Positions 41,592 through 54,100 of a stretch of DNA of 64,000 nucleotides are shown one piece after another (within the stretch, counting starts at the first letter, position 1; the number at the start of each line of letters is the position of its first letter). The stretch lies in NCBI GenBank assembly GCA_905250075.1, contig CAJNOP010000078.1, positions 679,781 through 743,780 on the forward strand, given 5' to 3'. This DNA comes from Rotaria sp. Silwood1 (lineage: Eukaryota; Rotifera; Eurotatoria; Philodinida; Philodinidae). Under the pieces are notes generated by a model, which saw only the letters and a list, made by a program, of their open reading frames with translations, ran no database searches and was not told the origin of the DNA. Both the position numbers and the translations under genes were made by a program.

Positions 41592-44500
41592 TTAATGTTC
41601 AAGTTTTTTTGATACATTAGCTTCATGCATCAATCGAATTATATCTTTTCGAGTTAAAATACCATGAAGACGACTAAATATATATATATATATATTTGAT
41701 TATTTTGATAGTGAACAAACAAAAGATTATTTCTTACCCATTTTTTGTAACAAATATTTGTCGACAACCTAATTTTCTAAACATATCTACTACAGCTTCC
41801 ATTGGTGTTTGATCTGTTACAATAATTGGTGCTCGATCAACTAATTTATGTAATTTTAAAATTTTTGATGATTGTAATGCTAATGATGCTCGACGCATTC
41901 CTAATGATGATGGTTGACCCGATTTATTTAATAAATTTGACATTGATACAACTGAAAATTTTCGATTTAATGAAGGTTTTGATTGTATTAGTGGTGATTG
42001 AGTTTTTCGTGATTTTAGTACGGCTAATAAATCACGTCGTTGAACTTGACCAACAATACAAGGAAAATCTTCACTTATTATAACAGGATAAATTGAATGT
42101 GGATGACGATGAAGAACTGTATGTATTTGAGCTATTGTCATACCATCTTGAACAATACATGCTAATGGAACTGTTTCATCAGAACGATTTGCACGCACTG
42201 CTTCACCAGCTTTTAGAGTAAATCGAAAGCTTTCACGGTTTTCTAAAATACAAATAAAAAAAATATTTATTTATTTTTTCTTATAATCGTTCTTTCTCAT
42301 TACCTAAATATGGATAACCACTTAATTTAACATTCTCCTCATAAATTCCTTCACCAAATGCATCTCCAACCCATTTCGCTGCTAATGCTGTAACCATCAG
42401 TGGAACAATATAAGATAAACCACCTGTAACTTCACTCATAATAACAACAAGAGAAACAGTCATTCGGCTAACTCCACCTAAAAAAGCACATGCACCAACA
42501 ACTGCATATAATCCAGGTGTAACACAATGTTCATTAGAAACACCACATTCATGTCTTAATATAGCTAAATGTTGATTTTTATATGCTATTTGTTCTGTTA
42601 TAATACCAATAAGACGACCAGCAATAGCTCCTATTGAAATACTGGGTACGATTAAACCTGATGGAATTTTTGTACCAATGGTAAAAACAACAAGAGTTAT
42701 TTGAACAATTAATGCCCAAAATAATTGCCAAATAGCACGATGTATACCAGGACCAGCAAGAGCAGCATATAATTTAGCTGTAGCTGTTCCAATGGGTTTA
42801 TCACGTTCATAATCACTATAAAGATCCATTAGAAAAGAAAAAACATCGTATATATATATAATTATTACAAAGAATAAAAAACAAATTTACCATAAATCCA
42901 TATGATCATCAACACCACATTGTCCAACTAATCGTCGGATTAATTCAGGCATTGTTAATCTTAAATAAAGATTTGGATAACAAATAATAGCTGTTATCAA
43001 CGTTAAAATAATAACTTCTGCACGTGGATATTGTCCAATTCGACAAGTTTTTTTATATTTTAACCAACGTATATTTGTTTTTATAAATAATGTTCCCCAT
43101 AAGCCTCCTAAAATTCCAAGACAAATAAATGGAACAACTTCAAATGTTGCCCATGGTACATTATATTCAACAGGAAATTGAATTTCATGTCCATTACCAT
43201 ATGGATTTATTGTACGTACAACAAGAGCACCAACCATACAACAAAAAAATGTTCGCCATAATGTTTTATATGGAAAATAATAACTTATTTCTTCTAAACC
43301 AAATAGAATACCACCAATAGGTGCACCAAATGCAACAGAAACACCTGTAGCAGCTGCTGCAGATAATATTTCACGTTTACGTGCTTCATTATGACCATAT
43401 TTTGAAAAAAGTTCTAAAAAATATAAATAAAGTTAATAATTTATAAAATAAACAAAATTTCAACTTACTTGAAAAAAGATTTCCACAACAACAAGATATA
43501 TGTACAAATGGACCTTCTTTTCCTACAATGAGACCTGCACTTGTTACAAATATCATACCAATACTTTTAATAAAAAATGTCCATTTGCCCAAATAACCAT
43601 ACATTATAAAACCTGATAGAATTGTTTTTATTTCAGGAATTCCTAAAATCATTATTATTTAGGTTTTCAATAATTATTCAATTATATATAATAATTTACA
43701 ATAAGATTTACCTGATCCACTTGCATATGGAGCAGAACCAACAACAAGACAAACAATAAAAGAAGAATAAATAACAGACCAGAATATAAACATCAAATAC
43801 CGGAAAAACCAAGCGCTAACAGATAATTCATTCATACCAAATATTGCAGACCAGGATTTCCACTTACAAAAACAAAAAAAATGTAATTAATTATGATTAC
43901 TATTGAAAATTCTATAAATGACTTACATGTTCACATAATTCACTATGAACATCATCAAATTCCACATCTCTCGAACCCCAACAACATTGTTCTCGATTAA
44001 GCCAAAATGCTGGTGTACAAACACCAGTTCGCCAATGACTTAACCATTTTGCTCCAATGTCAACAAAACCAGCGACAAGACCTAGAATAAAATAAAAAGA
44101 AATGAATTATATCAAATAAATGCCAATTTACCAGCTGATACACCGACTAATAATACACAAATCCATCCACTCCATGCATCAAACCAAAATGTAAATCGTT
44201 GTCGCCAACCATCTCGTCTTTGTGCACGTAAATTACGATGACGAATACGATTTCGCATTAAATCTTTTAACCAATCAATAGTTTCGAAATTTTCATAATA
44301 TTTATGAACAACATATGTCACATCAGTTACTATTAACAATTGAACAATGAATAAATAAATAAATAAATATAATTACAGATATTTTTATTAACCTTTTTCA
44401 TCATATTGATTTTTTGATGAACTATTAACACCATGATTCGGATCAACAATTGTAACTGTAGTTGTAGTACCAGGTGCAACACTAGTAAGTTCAAGTTCTT

Positions 44501-44748
44501 CACCACTATCATCTTGATCAATACTTGATAAAATTCTTTCACTTTCATGATCAACTCCATCGTCCTCATCATCTTCAACACTTGGTACTGGTGAAAGATG
44601 AAGCCGTGGATAACTATCTGTTGACGTATCACCTGAAAATAAACATTCGTACGCTTCATTGCACTAAAAAAAATATAATACACATACGCTGCATTTTTCT
44701 TTCACTGACACTACCACCGCTACTAGTACCGCCAGTAGAGGATGCCAT
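41592..44748 (-). CDS. ClC-3/4/5-type chloride/proton exchanger, 866 residues
   Basis: Ten exons on the minus strand: 44688-44748, 44393-44632, 44132-44329, 43927-44081, 43712-43862, 43469-43642, 42891-43413, 42304-42815, 41738-42242, 41592-41673 (2601 bp). Family motifs: [12 protein letters not shown] at the start of the conserved region, [14 protein letters not shown] (chloride selectivity), GKEGPFVH with gating Glu311, LEEISYYFP with proton Glu368, [20 protein letters not shown], and [20 protein letters not shown]. The 57-residue spacing of the two glutamates equals that in ClC-5 (211 and 268), so it should exchange 2 Cl- for H+ rather than be a plain channel. Two CBS regions close the protein ([20 protein letters not shown] and [20 protein letters not shown]). 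The N-terminal 100 residues are acidic and Ser-rich. Vertebrate relatives act in endosomes and lysosomes. Confidence 0.93.
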
Positions 44749-47700
44749 GTGTGTCAAAACAACACAAAGATGAAATAATAATTTGAGAACGAAAACGATG
44801 AGAAAAAAAAATGAGACTCTTTATTAAGTTCAAAGGGAAAAAAAAGCGTACTGCTTGACTGACTCTTTTCTTTGTATGAATCCTATGACTAGTGATGAAT
44901 GTATCATGCGAGTACAACTATGATGGTTACTTTAATGTTTTTGATCGTTCTTTTTTCTCTCTCTCCATTATCGCACTTTTTTTTATACATCGTTATTCAT
45001 TTTTTTTTTTGAGTATGTTTATTATTCGTTTCAAGGTGGAAATCAACGTTGATGTGTAATACATGGTTGAAAATGTATGATGAAAAGCAAAATAGACGAA
45101 AAGAATTCATACGAACAACACTTTATCACATATGCATATACCTTGCACTTCACTCTTACTCGTTACATGAACATATTCAACCATAAGTAAAATCCAATGG
45201 ACTTTTAGAATTAAAATAAAACTTCTATTGAATTTTTTCCATCAATAAACAATATGTTCTTCAAAGTATTTATAATCGTCTAAATTAATTATTGAAACTG
45301 ACAAATATTTAATAAACATAACAGTCATGTTTTCATCAAAACTGTTACGGATCACTGATGTTAGTACATTATTTTTTTATGCAAAGTGAAAATGTAATTT
45401 TCAACATAATTATTTATGATAAGATCAATTCATTGATGGGTTTTATCACACGTTATCACAAGGAAATGATCATTTCAAATGACCTTGATATTATTATTAT
45501 TATTATTATTTACATTTGACATTCACTACCCTAGCGCTTTTCAGTGCTAAAGTTATGCAAAAAAGAATTGCTTTTGGCTACAAAAACTATTTATTGATAT
45601 GATCAAACAATATTGTATGTTTAACAGGAAACCTTGCATACTTTAGAAGTTTTATTAAAAAAAATACACATAGCATAAAAAATCATGTTGTTTTGTAGTT
45701 TGGATGTCGTGGATTCAATTTTTCTCAATAACAAGAAGCCACAATTCATCATCAGCTTTTGTACGAGGGAAATATAATTAAGAAGTTGAATAAACAAAAT
45801 GTTTACTCTATTGAAATTTTCGATATTAAATACTGTCGCCAGAGGCAATATTCTCTGTTCGACGAAACACATATTGACATTTAAAAAAGTTATTTTTCTC
45901 TGTTATGAGTCACAATGCGGTAAAATTATTTTTCTGCAGTCAGTTGTTGATAGTACTCCCACATTTTCTCGGCAGCAAAAGTCAAAACATTCATGAAATG
46001 TTCTCAAAAATTGTGTCAATATTTAGTTTTCAAATTTCAATTATTCTAAGAATTTTGCAAGTTTTTCGAAAGTAAAATCGATTGAATTGATCTGAACAAA
46101 GCACTTTTGTTTCAGTTAGCTTGACACTAAGCTTTGATGATTAGTAGAAAAAGGAGTGTTCGAAAGAAAAACTCAATACTAAAACCAAGTCCACTCGAAA
46201 TAACTAAGTCAAACGATAGAAGATTCATCAAAAATATTTTTCGACAGACGAATGTCGGTATGCATGCAAATGTAGTTGAATTGGATGCAGTGTGGTTGAG
46301 AGAACAGTTGCGAATAAAATGTGTTCAAATAGCTAAACTCATACCCTCAGGAAATATATTTGTTTCTGTACAATAATGTTATTTTATTTGGATAATTGCT
46401 AATATTGATTAGGCAAAAAAATTGTGACTTTTACTATCAATTAAGAAAACATTCATACAGGAATATAATTCGTAATCATGTCACAATCCATATTAATCGG
46501 TACTTTCTCATCATAATTAGCATAAAGTATTCATCATATGACTATTCATTTTACCTATTTCTCCTTTTTATGGTTTTTGACAGCAAATATTTAGAATACT
46601 TGTTTGCTTTTCTTTTTGATCAAGTGATTAATGAATAGTTTCAATAATTTTTAAATGATTAATAAGAAAGTGATAAACTAAGTTGAATTCCTAATGATTT
46701 AAGTGATTTACATTGAATCTTTGTTAAATATACAAATGAAGGCAATGCTCGTGCAATAGGTTCACATAAAATCACGATAGAGTTTATTTTTAGTAACATA
46801 GTAATCAATGTATGATTGATAACGATTGAAAAAAGCAAATGGTAATATATTCAATATAACAACATTTTATAAACCGTATATACGAAATAATGTTTATTAA
46901 TCCTTCAGTAGATATTTCTAAATTAAATATAACTGTTCATAAAAATAAAATACGAATTGATTCAATACGTATTACACTCAAGCACCTTAAATTCCATGTC
47001 AATAACTTTTGTCTAAATAAATACATGAATACTAAAAGTGTAATATGCAATAAAAATCTTGTAGCAAAAAGTTAATTTTATTTTAATCATTTAATTGAGA
47101 AAATGACAAGAAAGAAGACTACATAATTACCTTTAAAAATGATTTCTCTCGATAAATAACTTTATTCTTGTAGATATAGAAAAATTCCAAAGAAATTCTT
47201 AATAAAAAGGATGTTTTAAAATTATGTCGATAGATCATTAGTTGCTGAAGATTTTCAATATTCCATTTGTACAGAACCATTTCTAAAACTAATGTCAATA
47301 TACTATATTATGATAGATTATATCAATTTTGTTTTGAAAATAGGTTAATGACGATCGTAATTCGTATTCAACCTTGTAACGGTTCACTTAAATCACTAGT
47401 CAATTTATTTTCAGAGAAAATATGAAATATTTTAATAGTTTTTTCTATGAATATACTTTTCTTTTCTAACTCCTCCGATTTCAAATTCATTCAATATATA
47501 GTATATATCCGTCTTAGGTGAGCTGTCATATTGTAGAAGTAGGAGTGAAATTTTTCATAAGCTCTGTTATAAGGTTGCCGATTTTTCAAAGACTACAAGG
47601 CAGGCAGGCAAAAGAGAAATAGAGTTCAGTAGGTTTTCTACGCTGCAACTAGGAATTTGTCGTTCATTTGTATTGCTTTTTTACTCTTCAATCTTTCATT

Positions 47701-48635
47701 AGAACCTGAGAACTGCAATGCAAATAGGGAATTGAAAATAGCGACATGAATTCTATTTGATTTATTCCGTTTTATGAAGGAATATAAAAATAAAAGTTGA
47801 GAAGAAAACAAAAAAAAACAATTTAATTCCACAACAACTTTTGATAAATAGAATTTTTTCGAAAAATAATATTCGACTACACGTAAACATAAACATTGTA
47901 ATTTCTTATTTTTTCATGGTGTTCTTAACCAGTTCTGTATTAAATACATTTTTACTATACAGATTATTCGCACAAAAAAAAAATTAAAATGTTGAATATC
48001 ACAAAAAAATGTGCAAAATCAATATAAAATAAAAGGCGCAGAAGGAATGTGTTTTATTATTGTGTCGAAGACGCTCTCGCTAAGTCCACGCCTAGAAAAT
48101 AACGAAAAGAAGAAAATATATCACAGCTTCATTTTCTTTTGTATGTATTGCCCGATTAAATTTATCTTTTATTCAATGTGTCCTTTTATTCATTTGAGTT
48201 CTGCTGCACATTTATTTTGTCACTTGTTAATTAATCAGCAATGACAAGTTATCTACTATTTTAACGAGAGGAAGAATGTCACCATCTCATTCTATCAATT
48301 GAAGCAGCCCTGAATATGAAGAATGGAAAACAAACTAACAGTATTTTATTTGTGTATATAGTTATACTTTGTCTTTTTCTTCGTTCAATGTGACTTATTT
48401 CTCTTCACTATGAACAGAATGAACAATTCTTTTGTGATCATGTCTGTTAAAAGCCATATTTACTTCGTCATAAACGTATTTTTTTTAAGGAATAGCTCAA
48501 ACATGCTTATTCTTTCTCGTTCGAACACATTTCATGTCCCTCGATAACGTTTATATCTATGCTTTAAAAGACGAAGAATAGAAAAATTTGAACTTTTAAT
48601 TCGACATGAACCTTATTATTGTTTTATCATTTTAA
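44749..48635. other. Gene-free interval, 3.9 kb
   Basis: Upstream region of the ClC gene (-) and of the zinc-finger gene (+). Holds an (ATT)n microsatellite at about 45490-45510. Frames such as 46134-46376 (80 codons, basic start) lack any recognisable motif and are not called. Confidence 0.45.
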
Positions 48636-50349
48636 ATGGAATCATCAAATAAATGTTTTCCAATTGTCAATGACGTTGTAGATTATTGTCAAAATTCATC
48701 TCAAGTTCTTCCTTGTAATGCGCGTCAATATTTAATGTGTCCTCATTGTTCATTTCATCTTTGTTTTGAACATGAACAACAACATCAAAAACAAATTCAA
48801 CATGAAGCATATTTTTTACATCATCAAGCAAAAGATTTAGAAAAAACATTACATGAATCTAAACCTGTACAAATAGTTATAGAAGAAGTATTCAATTCAT
48901 TAAATGAATGGAAACAAAAAATGCATAATTTTATCGATCAATATACTGAACAAGTTAAAATACATATTGAACAAGCAGAAAATCGATTAAATGATCAATG
49001 GATTATAGCTAAAGACGAATACTTACAAATGTTACATAATTTTGTTATTGAACCTATTGATCAATTACTAAATGGTATTATTTTAAAAAATTCTTTTTTT
49101 TTTTCATTTAGTAACTGATACTTTCTAGTTTTTTTTTCCAATAACTAATATCCGATAGAGAAAATAATAAATTTTTTCGAATTTCAGCACCAAAACAAAT
49201 TCATCCAGATGAAGTACATCAAGTCCATACTCAATTAATTAATGTTCGAAATCAAATCACAAATTTGTTAACATACCGTGATCTTCTTCGAATTAATTTT
49301 GATTCATGCTCATTAGCCGGTAATATTAATATTTCTCGTGGTCATTTTCCTTCGCCAACGATCATTTCATTGACATCTTTATCTCAACAATCTTCAAATT
49401 CATTAGAAAATATTCCACATCTAGATCGTATCGATTTTCTTTATCGATTTGATATGTTATCAACAGATACATCGGCTTTAGGTGTTTCTTCTTATCGAAT
49501 GGGTAATTCTACTCAAATATTTGTTACATGGATTAAACCAAGTACATTAGCGATTTTTGATTCCGAACAAGGTATGATTAAATGTGTAGATGTTGAACCA
49601 TCATTTATAACAATTAATGATATCGTATTTTGTGACTATTTGAATATTTTTCTTATTGCTGGTGCTGCTCTTTACACTTTTGATGTAATCAATAATGATG
49701 TTAAAGAAATTTTTACATCTGAAAATCCACAGATATGGTCAATTACTACACATAAGTAAATTTTTAAAAATTTAAAATCCGAAACATTTTATTGAAGATA
49801 TTATTTTGCTTTGAGAAAACTTAATGAAACGTTTTTAATTATTGTTTTTATTTTTATTTTAGAACAAGTCTATTTATTTGTTATGTTATGGGTGAATTAC
49901 CTTTAATTGAACATCGTTCATTACCATCATTTCGTACAATCCAAACATATACTCGTTCACAACTTTTACCAACTAATTCTTCATCAATAGTTGAAATAGC
50001 TCGTTGTATTCGAACTAATGGTTATCATATAGCAATGACCATTCGAAATCTAAGTACATATGAATGGCGCGTCGATATATTTAATTTTCATATGCAACGA
50101 TTATTCAAAGGTGAAATTTTAGGACATGCAGCCTATTCAGATTATTGGTGTTGTTTATTAACATCTTATCGATCTTACTGGTGGTTAGTTATGAATAATA
50201 CATCAGAACCAGAAATATTGACATTAATCGATAAACAAGCACATATCAGACAACAAGTTCAACACCAAGGATATAATATTTGTGTTTTACAAGGAGAACA
50301 ACGATTTGTTATTAAAGATCAACAAGGATTAGCAGTATTTCGTTTTTAA
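48636..50349 (+). CDS. B-box-like zinc-finger and coiled-coil protein (TRIM-like), 497 residues
   Basis: Three exons: 48636-49074, 49188-49755 and 49863-50349 (1494 bp). The N-terminal Cys/His cluster is C18-x8-C27-x7-C35-x2-C38-x4-C43-x2-H46-x3-H50 (MCPHCSFHLCFEHEQQHQKQ), a B-box-like zinc-binding arrangement. A coiled coil follows at about residues 65-145 (EEVFNSLNEWKQKMHNFIDQ and onward). The C-terminal 300 residues contain strands such as TQIFVTWIKPSTLAIFD and DVFCDYLNIFLI-like repeats, suggestive of a beta-propeller, ending DQQGLAVFRF. No RING finger precedes the B-box, so no E3 ligase activity is implied. A lineage-expanded type of TRIM-like protein is likely; the exact role is unknown. 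Confidence 0.8.
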
Positions 50350-50782
50350 AAATATATCTGTTATTTGTATTTTTTTATTTATTATTGTAATTTTATATAT
50401 ATATATATTTGTGAGTTTCGATTCCTTATAAATAAGATAGACTAATGATAGGATTAAAATTTACTTTTTTTTTTCTTTAAACTTTGAATCAATAGAAGCT
50501 GGATAAGATCTTCTTTAGGTGATTAAATATACAGATTTCATTAATTTTAGTCTATATAGTAGAATTTGCGAATGTTTATAGTATTTACAATGCATGCTTG
50601 TAATCATTATAAAAATTTTGAAAAAGTTCTCTGAATCACAATAGATAAGTATGCTTTCAACATCTATTGTCTTTTTAATAAAATAAACTTAGTTATCTGA
50701 ATATTTGCTTTAAGTTATCACTCTTATCATCGACTTGGGTTGTTTTTCTTAGGGAGAACCAATTATAAACGTAGCAGACAGC
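50350..50782. other. Intergenic region
   Basis: 433 bases with an AT microsatellite just after the zinc-finger gene; it must contain the upstream region of the nitrilase-like gene. Confidence 0.5.
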
Positions 50783-51739
50783 ATGTTGTCATTGATTGCA
50801 GTACTTTATGCATTCAATTTATATTTTATTGCTAGTACAGCTAACAATGTTACTGTCGCTCTCTTACAAATGTTGCCAAGTAACAATACCAAAGAGAATA
50901 TTCTTATTGCTGACAAGTATTGTTGTCAGGCAGCACAACTGAATGCTGACATTGCACTTATACCTGAAATGTGGAATGTTGGTTATTCAGCTCTATTTCC
51001 TGGTTATAATGCATTAAATGAGCAACCAGTTCGAGATTGGCTTGAATTAGCTGTCGATCGATGCTCTTCGTTCATTGCACATTTTCGAGCTTTAGCAATT
51101 GAATTGAATATGGCTATTGGAGTAACATATCTTGAAAAGCATGCGAATGGAACATTACCACCAAAAAATTCGTTAACCCTTATTGATCGATTTGGTCGAG
51201 AAATTTTGCATTACTCAAAAGTACACACATGTGATTGAACTGCACTTGAGGCACTCACTTATCCTGGCGAGAAATTCTATGTAGCTAATCTAATTACTGT
51301 TATGAACGTTTCTCTTCATGTTGGAGTTATGATTTGTTACGATCGAGAACAGCCAGAATCTGCTCGTATTCTCATGTTACAAGGAGCTGAATTAATTCTT
51401 ATTCCAAACGCTTGTTTCCTTGATCCCATTCGTCTTGCCGAATTACAAGTTCGAGCATTTGAAAATGCTCTTGTCACCGCTATGGTTAATTATCCAACCC
51501 CACTCTACAATGGATGGTCAAGTGGATACGATGTGGATGGACATCTGTTAAATACTACGAATAATCAAACCGGAATAGTGATGGTTACATTCAACATTAC
51601 ACGTACTCGAGAATATCGGACAACGACCATTTTTGGGGATGCTTTTCGACGACCTCAGCGTTACGGAGATTTAATTAGATTCAAAAAGATGTTAGACTTT
51701 AAAGCTACTAACTTTTATGGACGAAATCGTCTTTTTTAG
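50783..51739 (+). pseudogene. Nitrilase-superfamily (carbon-nitrogen hydrolase) gene with one in-frame TGA
   Basis: A single exon of 319 codons from ATG 50783 to TAG 51739, open except for TGA at 51236-51238 (codon 152). Residues 1-20 resemble a signal peptide. The Glu-Lys-Cys triad is in place: Glu62 in IALIPEMWNVGY, Lys146 in LHYSKVHTCD and Cys185 in GVMICYDREQPESAR, plus LTYPGEKF and RAFENALVTAM. The stop falls between Lys and Cys, so the 151-residue product would lack the nucleophile. Both halves keep good coding character and intact family motifs, which fits a very recent nonsense mutation, a polymorphic null allele, readthrough or a base error. Absence of introns, and the richer codon use than in neighbours, suggest bacterial or fungal origin. 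Enzymes of this type hydrolyse amides or nitriles; the substrate is unknown. Confidence 0.85.
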
Positions 51740-52764
51740 AAAGAGACTGTTCGAAGTAACCGTGTGAAATTGAATGCAAGTGCCAAAAAAAAGAAGAGAA
51801 ATAAGTACATTTATATTAGCTTGTTATATGCAGAATTAATCGAATGTATCTTCTGAAATCTTAAATTTTTTTCTCATGTATTTCTACTCGTGTAAATTAA
51901 GCAACTAAAGACACCTTTTTTTGTATAAAACTTGAAAATTCGTCTTCAGTCGGTATTATCTTAGTTTGTTTAATTTCAGTTCGAATGATTCGATATTTCA
52001 ACTACGTCTGAAAATAATACTAGATGGTGCAAACACTTGGTCTACTACAGTCATATAAATAGATGTACAAATGAATTTAATAATAGAGATATTTCTTCAA
52101 TGTTAGAGGACATAAGAATATCCAAGAAATTCTTTAATACGTATAAACAATCTATATTATTTGCACTGTAGCTAATCAATCTCATCGCACAAACTTGCAT
52201 TGAAAAATCGTTAATTAGAGCATGATTTTTCATACACTATTATTAATAACAACTTAGTAATATTTTATGCAGCACACAAAAAACAAAAACTGTCAATCAT
52301 ATATACTATAGCTTTTGTATAAATTATTGTCAATTAAATCAACTAGTCATCATTTGAAAACTTTTACTATCAAGAATGAACAATATCCGCGGTCAACTGA
52401 CAAAACTATCGCATTTAGCTATATCTGATATATAATTTGGGTATTTTCGAATTCCATTTCAACACCACGGTCAGAACAATAACGTTAGCTGTTAATTCAG
52501 CCAGTTATTGGAATTTAATGCTTGGCGACAAGGACTAAGCGATGAACAACCGACTTCTCTACTTCTACTTCCATTGCAAAGAAAAGAAAAGCCCTTCAAG
52601 ATAGACACATGCACTAGCATTTATGTATGAAATCCTTGTGTACTTAGGAAGTCGTTCCGATCATTTACAACATCTTGAACAAGTCTAACTCATCTTGGCT
52701 AAAACGACATTCAAGATAAAATATTCTAAAATGTGAAATTACATCAATAGAAAAAGACACTGGG
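51740..52764. other. Gene-free interval
   Basis: 3' flank of the nitrilase-like gene, then AT-rich sequence up to the nested foldback cluster. No feature recognised. Confidence 0.45.
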
Positions 52765-52865
52765 TGACGCAAATGAATTACACAGTAATTCAACAAAAAT
52801 GAATTACAAAATAATTCAAAATTTTTATATTATATATATATATTTATAGAAGTATATATATAATA

Positions 52866-53063
52866 ATAATAAGTTTATTAATATCTACCAGGGTCTACCA
52901 GGGTCTCGATGTGAGTGCCGGGAAACGACTTACATCACATATCTCTCGATGTGGGTGCCGTGAAGCGACTTACATCACATCTCTCTCGATGTGGGTACCG
53001 CGAAACCCTGATAGACCTCAGTACACTCTGGTAGACCCTGGTAGATATTAATAAACTTATTAT
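52866..53063. mobile_element. Small inverted-repeat element with three 40-bp tandem repeats inside
   Basis: Terminal inverted repeats of about 38 bp, nearly perfect (ATAATAAGTTTATTAATATC at 52866 and the mirror ending at 53063, each followed by CTACCAGGGTCTACC-like sequence). The interior holds 40-bp tandem units starting CTCGATGTG at 52905, 52945 and 52985, the third partial. No coding capacity. Confidence 0.7.
52905..53006 (+). repeat. 40-bp tandem repeat, 2.5 copies
   Basis: Units at 52905-52944, 52945-52984 and 52985-53006 (partial). Each begins CTCGATGTG(A/G)GT(G/A)CCG and the full ones end CGACTTACATCACAT. The repeats are clearly richer in G+C than their surroundings. Confidence 0.8.
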
Positions 53064-53070
53064 AATTATA

Positions 53071-54030
53071 AAGGGTGTTCCGGAAGTTCTGAAACGATTT
53101 TAAAATTTATCGTTCTCGCATTCAACAAATGCAAACTCTTTGAAACTTTGACATATTATTGCACATATGTAGTGCCACATAACTACAAAGTTTGAGATCT
53201 ATAGGTTCTACTGTAGAGGAGAACCTGTAACAACACTATGATGTACTATTTTTAAAATTTTCCTGTATCCCGAGTCTACCAAAATATCTGTATTTCGGCT
53301 TAGGTAGATGATAAAATCTTGAATTTTTTTTAAAAGCTGCGCCGTGAAAAGCTCTACAAAAATTGTAATAACAAATCCCTATTGACTTGTGTTAATGGTT
53401 TCTGCCATACACAAAATGAAAAACCTACATGATGGTACTACTTCTCACCATATTGGGCGTAATAAAAAATGTTTGGAAGAACATTGTTTTGCATGTATCT
53501 CAGCTTGACAAAATGATAAAATCTGGATTTCTTTTTCAAAAGATTCACCGTCCAAAACTCTACAAAAGCTATATAAACAAATTCCTATTCGAAAGCAAAA
53601 AGGTCTTCCAAACCTTTTTTTATTACGCATAATATGGTGAGAAGTAGTACTACCATACAGATTTTTCATTTTGAGTATGGCAAAAACCATTAACACAAAG
53701 TCAATAGGGATTTGTTATTGCACTATTTGTAGAGCTTTTCACGGCGCATCTTTTAAAGAAAAATTCAAGATTTTATCATTTACCTAAGCCAAGATATAGA
53801 CGTAATAAAAAAATGTTGCACACCTCGAAGATGACCAGAAAAATTTAAAAAATAGTACATGTCAGTATTGTTACAGTTTCTCATCCATAGTAGAACCTAT
53901 AGACCTCAAACATTATAGTTATGTAATACTATATATGTACAACAATCTACCAAAGTTTGAACAAATTTGCTTTTGTAGAATGCGAGAACGATAAATTTTA
54001 AAATCGTTTCAGAATTTCCGGAACACCCCT
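53071..54030. mobile_element. Tc1/mariner-type foldback element, 960 bp
   Basis: The ends AAGGGTGTTCCGGAAGTTCT (53071) and TTCCGGAACACCCCT (to 54030) are mirrored and flanked by TA on both sides (53069-53070 and 54031-54032). Arms of about 400 bp are similar over most of their length and a smaller mirrored segment lies in the centre (about 53430-53670, including the matched GTACTACTTCTCACCATATT). Short frames at 53429-53632 (+) and 53445-53696 (-) are arm shadows. No transposase. Confidence 0.75.
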
Positions 54031-54100
54031 TATATATACTTCTATAAGTATGTATATACAATATAAAAATTTTGAATTATTTTGTAATTCATTTGCGTCA

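Larger units (their letters stand above)
52765..54100. mobile_element. Outer foldback element of a nested cluster
   Basis: The ends are TGACGCAAATGAATTAC at 52765 and its exact mirror GTAATTCATTTGCGTCA ending at 54100. The arms continue through AAAATAATTCAAAATTTTTA and the AT-rich TTATAGAAGTATATATA on both sides. The left arm has a partly duplicated AATGAATTACA segment. Two further inverted-repeat elements sit in its centre (52866-53063 and 53071-54030), splitting an original element of about 170 bp. No clear target duplication outside. Confidence 0.7.

Noticed and set aside
46134-46376. 80-codon frame with a basic start and VVELDAVWLREQLRIKCVQI
   Set aside because: No known domain, no introns, no upstream support; it could be an old remnant but cannot be supported.
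53429-53696. Frames of 67 and 83 codons on opposite strands
   Set aside because: Both are created by the mirrored arms of the 960-bp foldback element.
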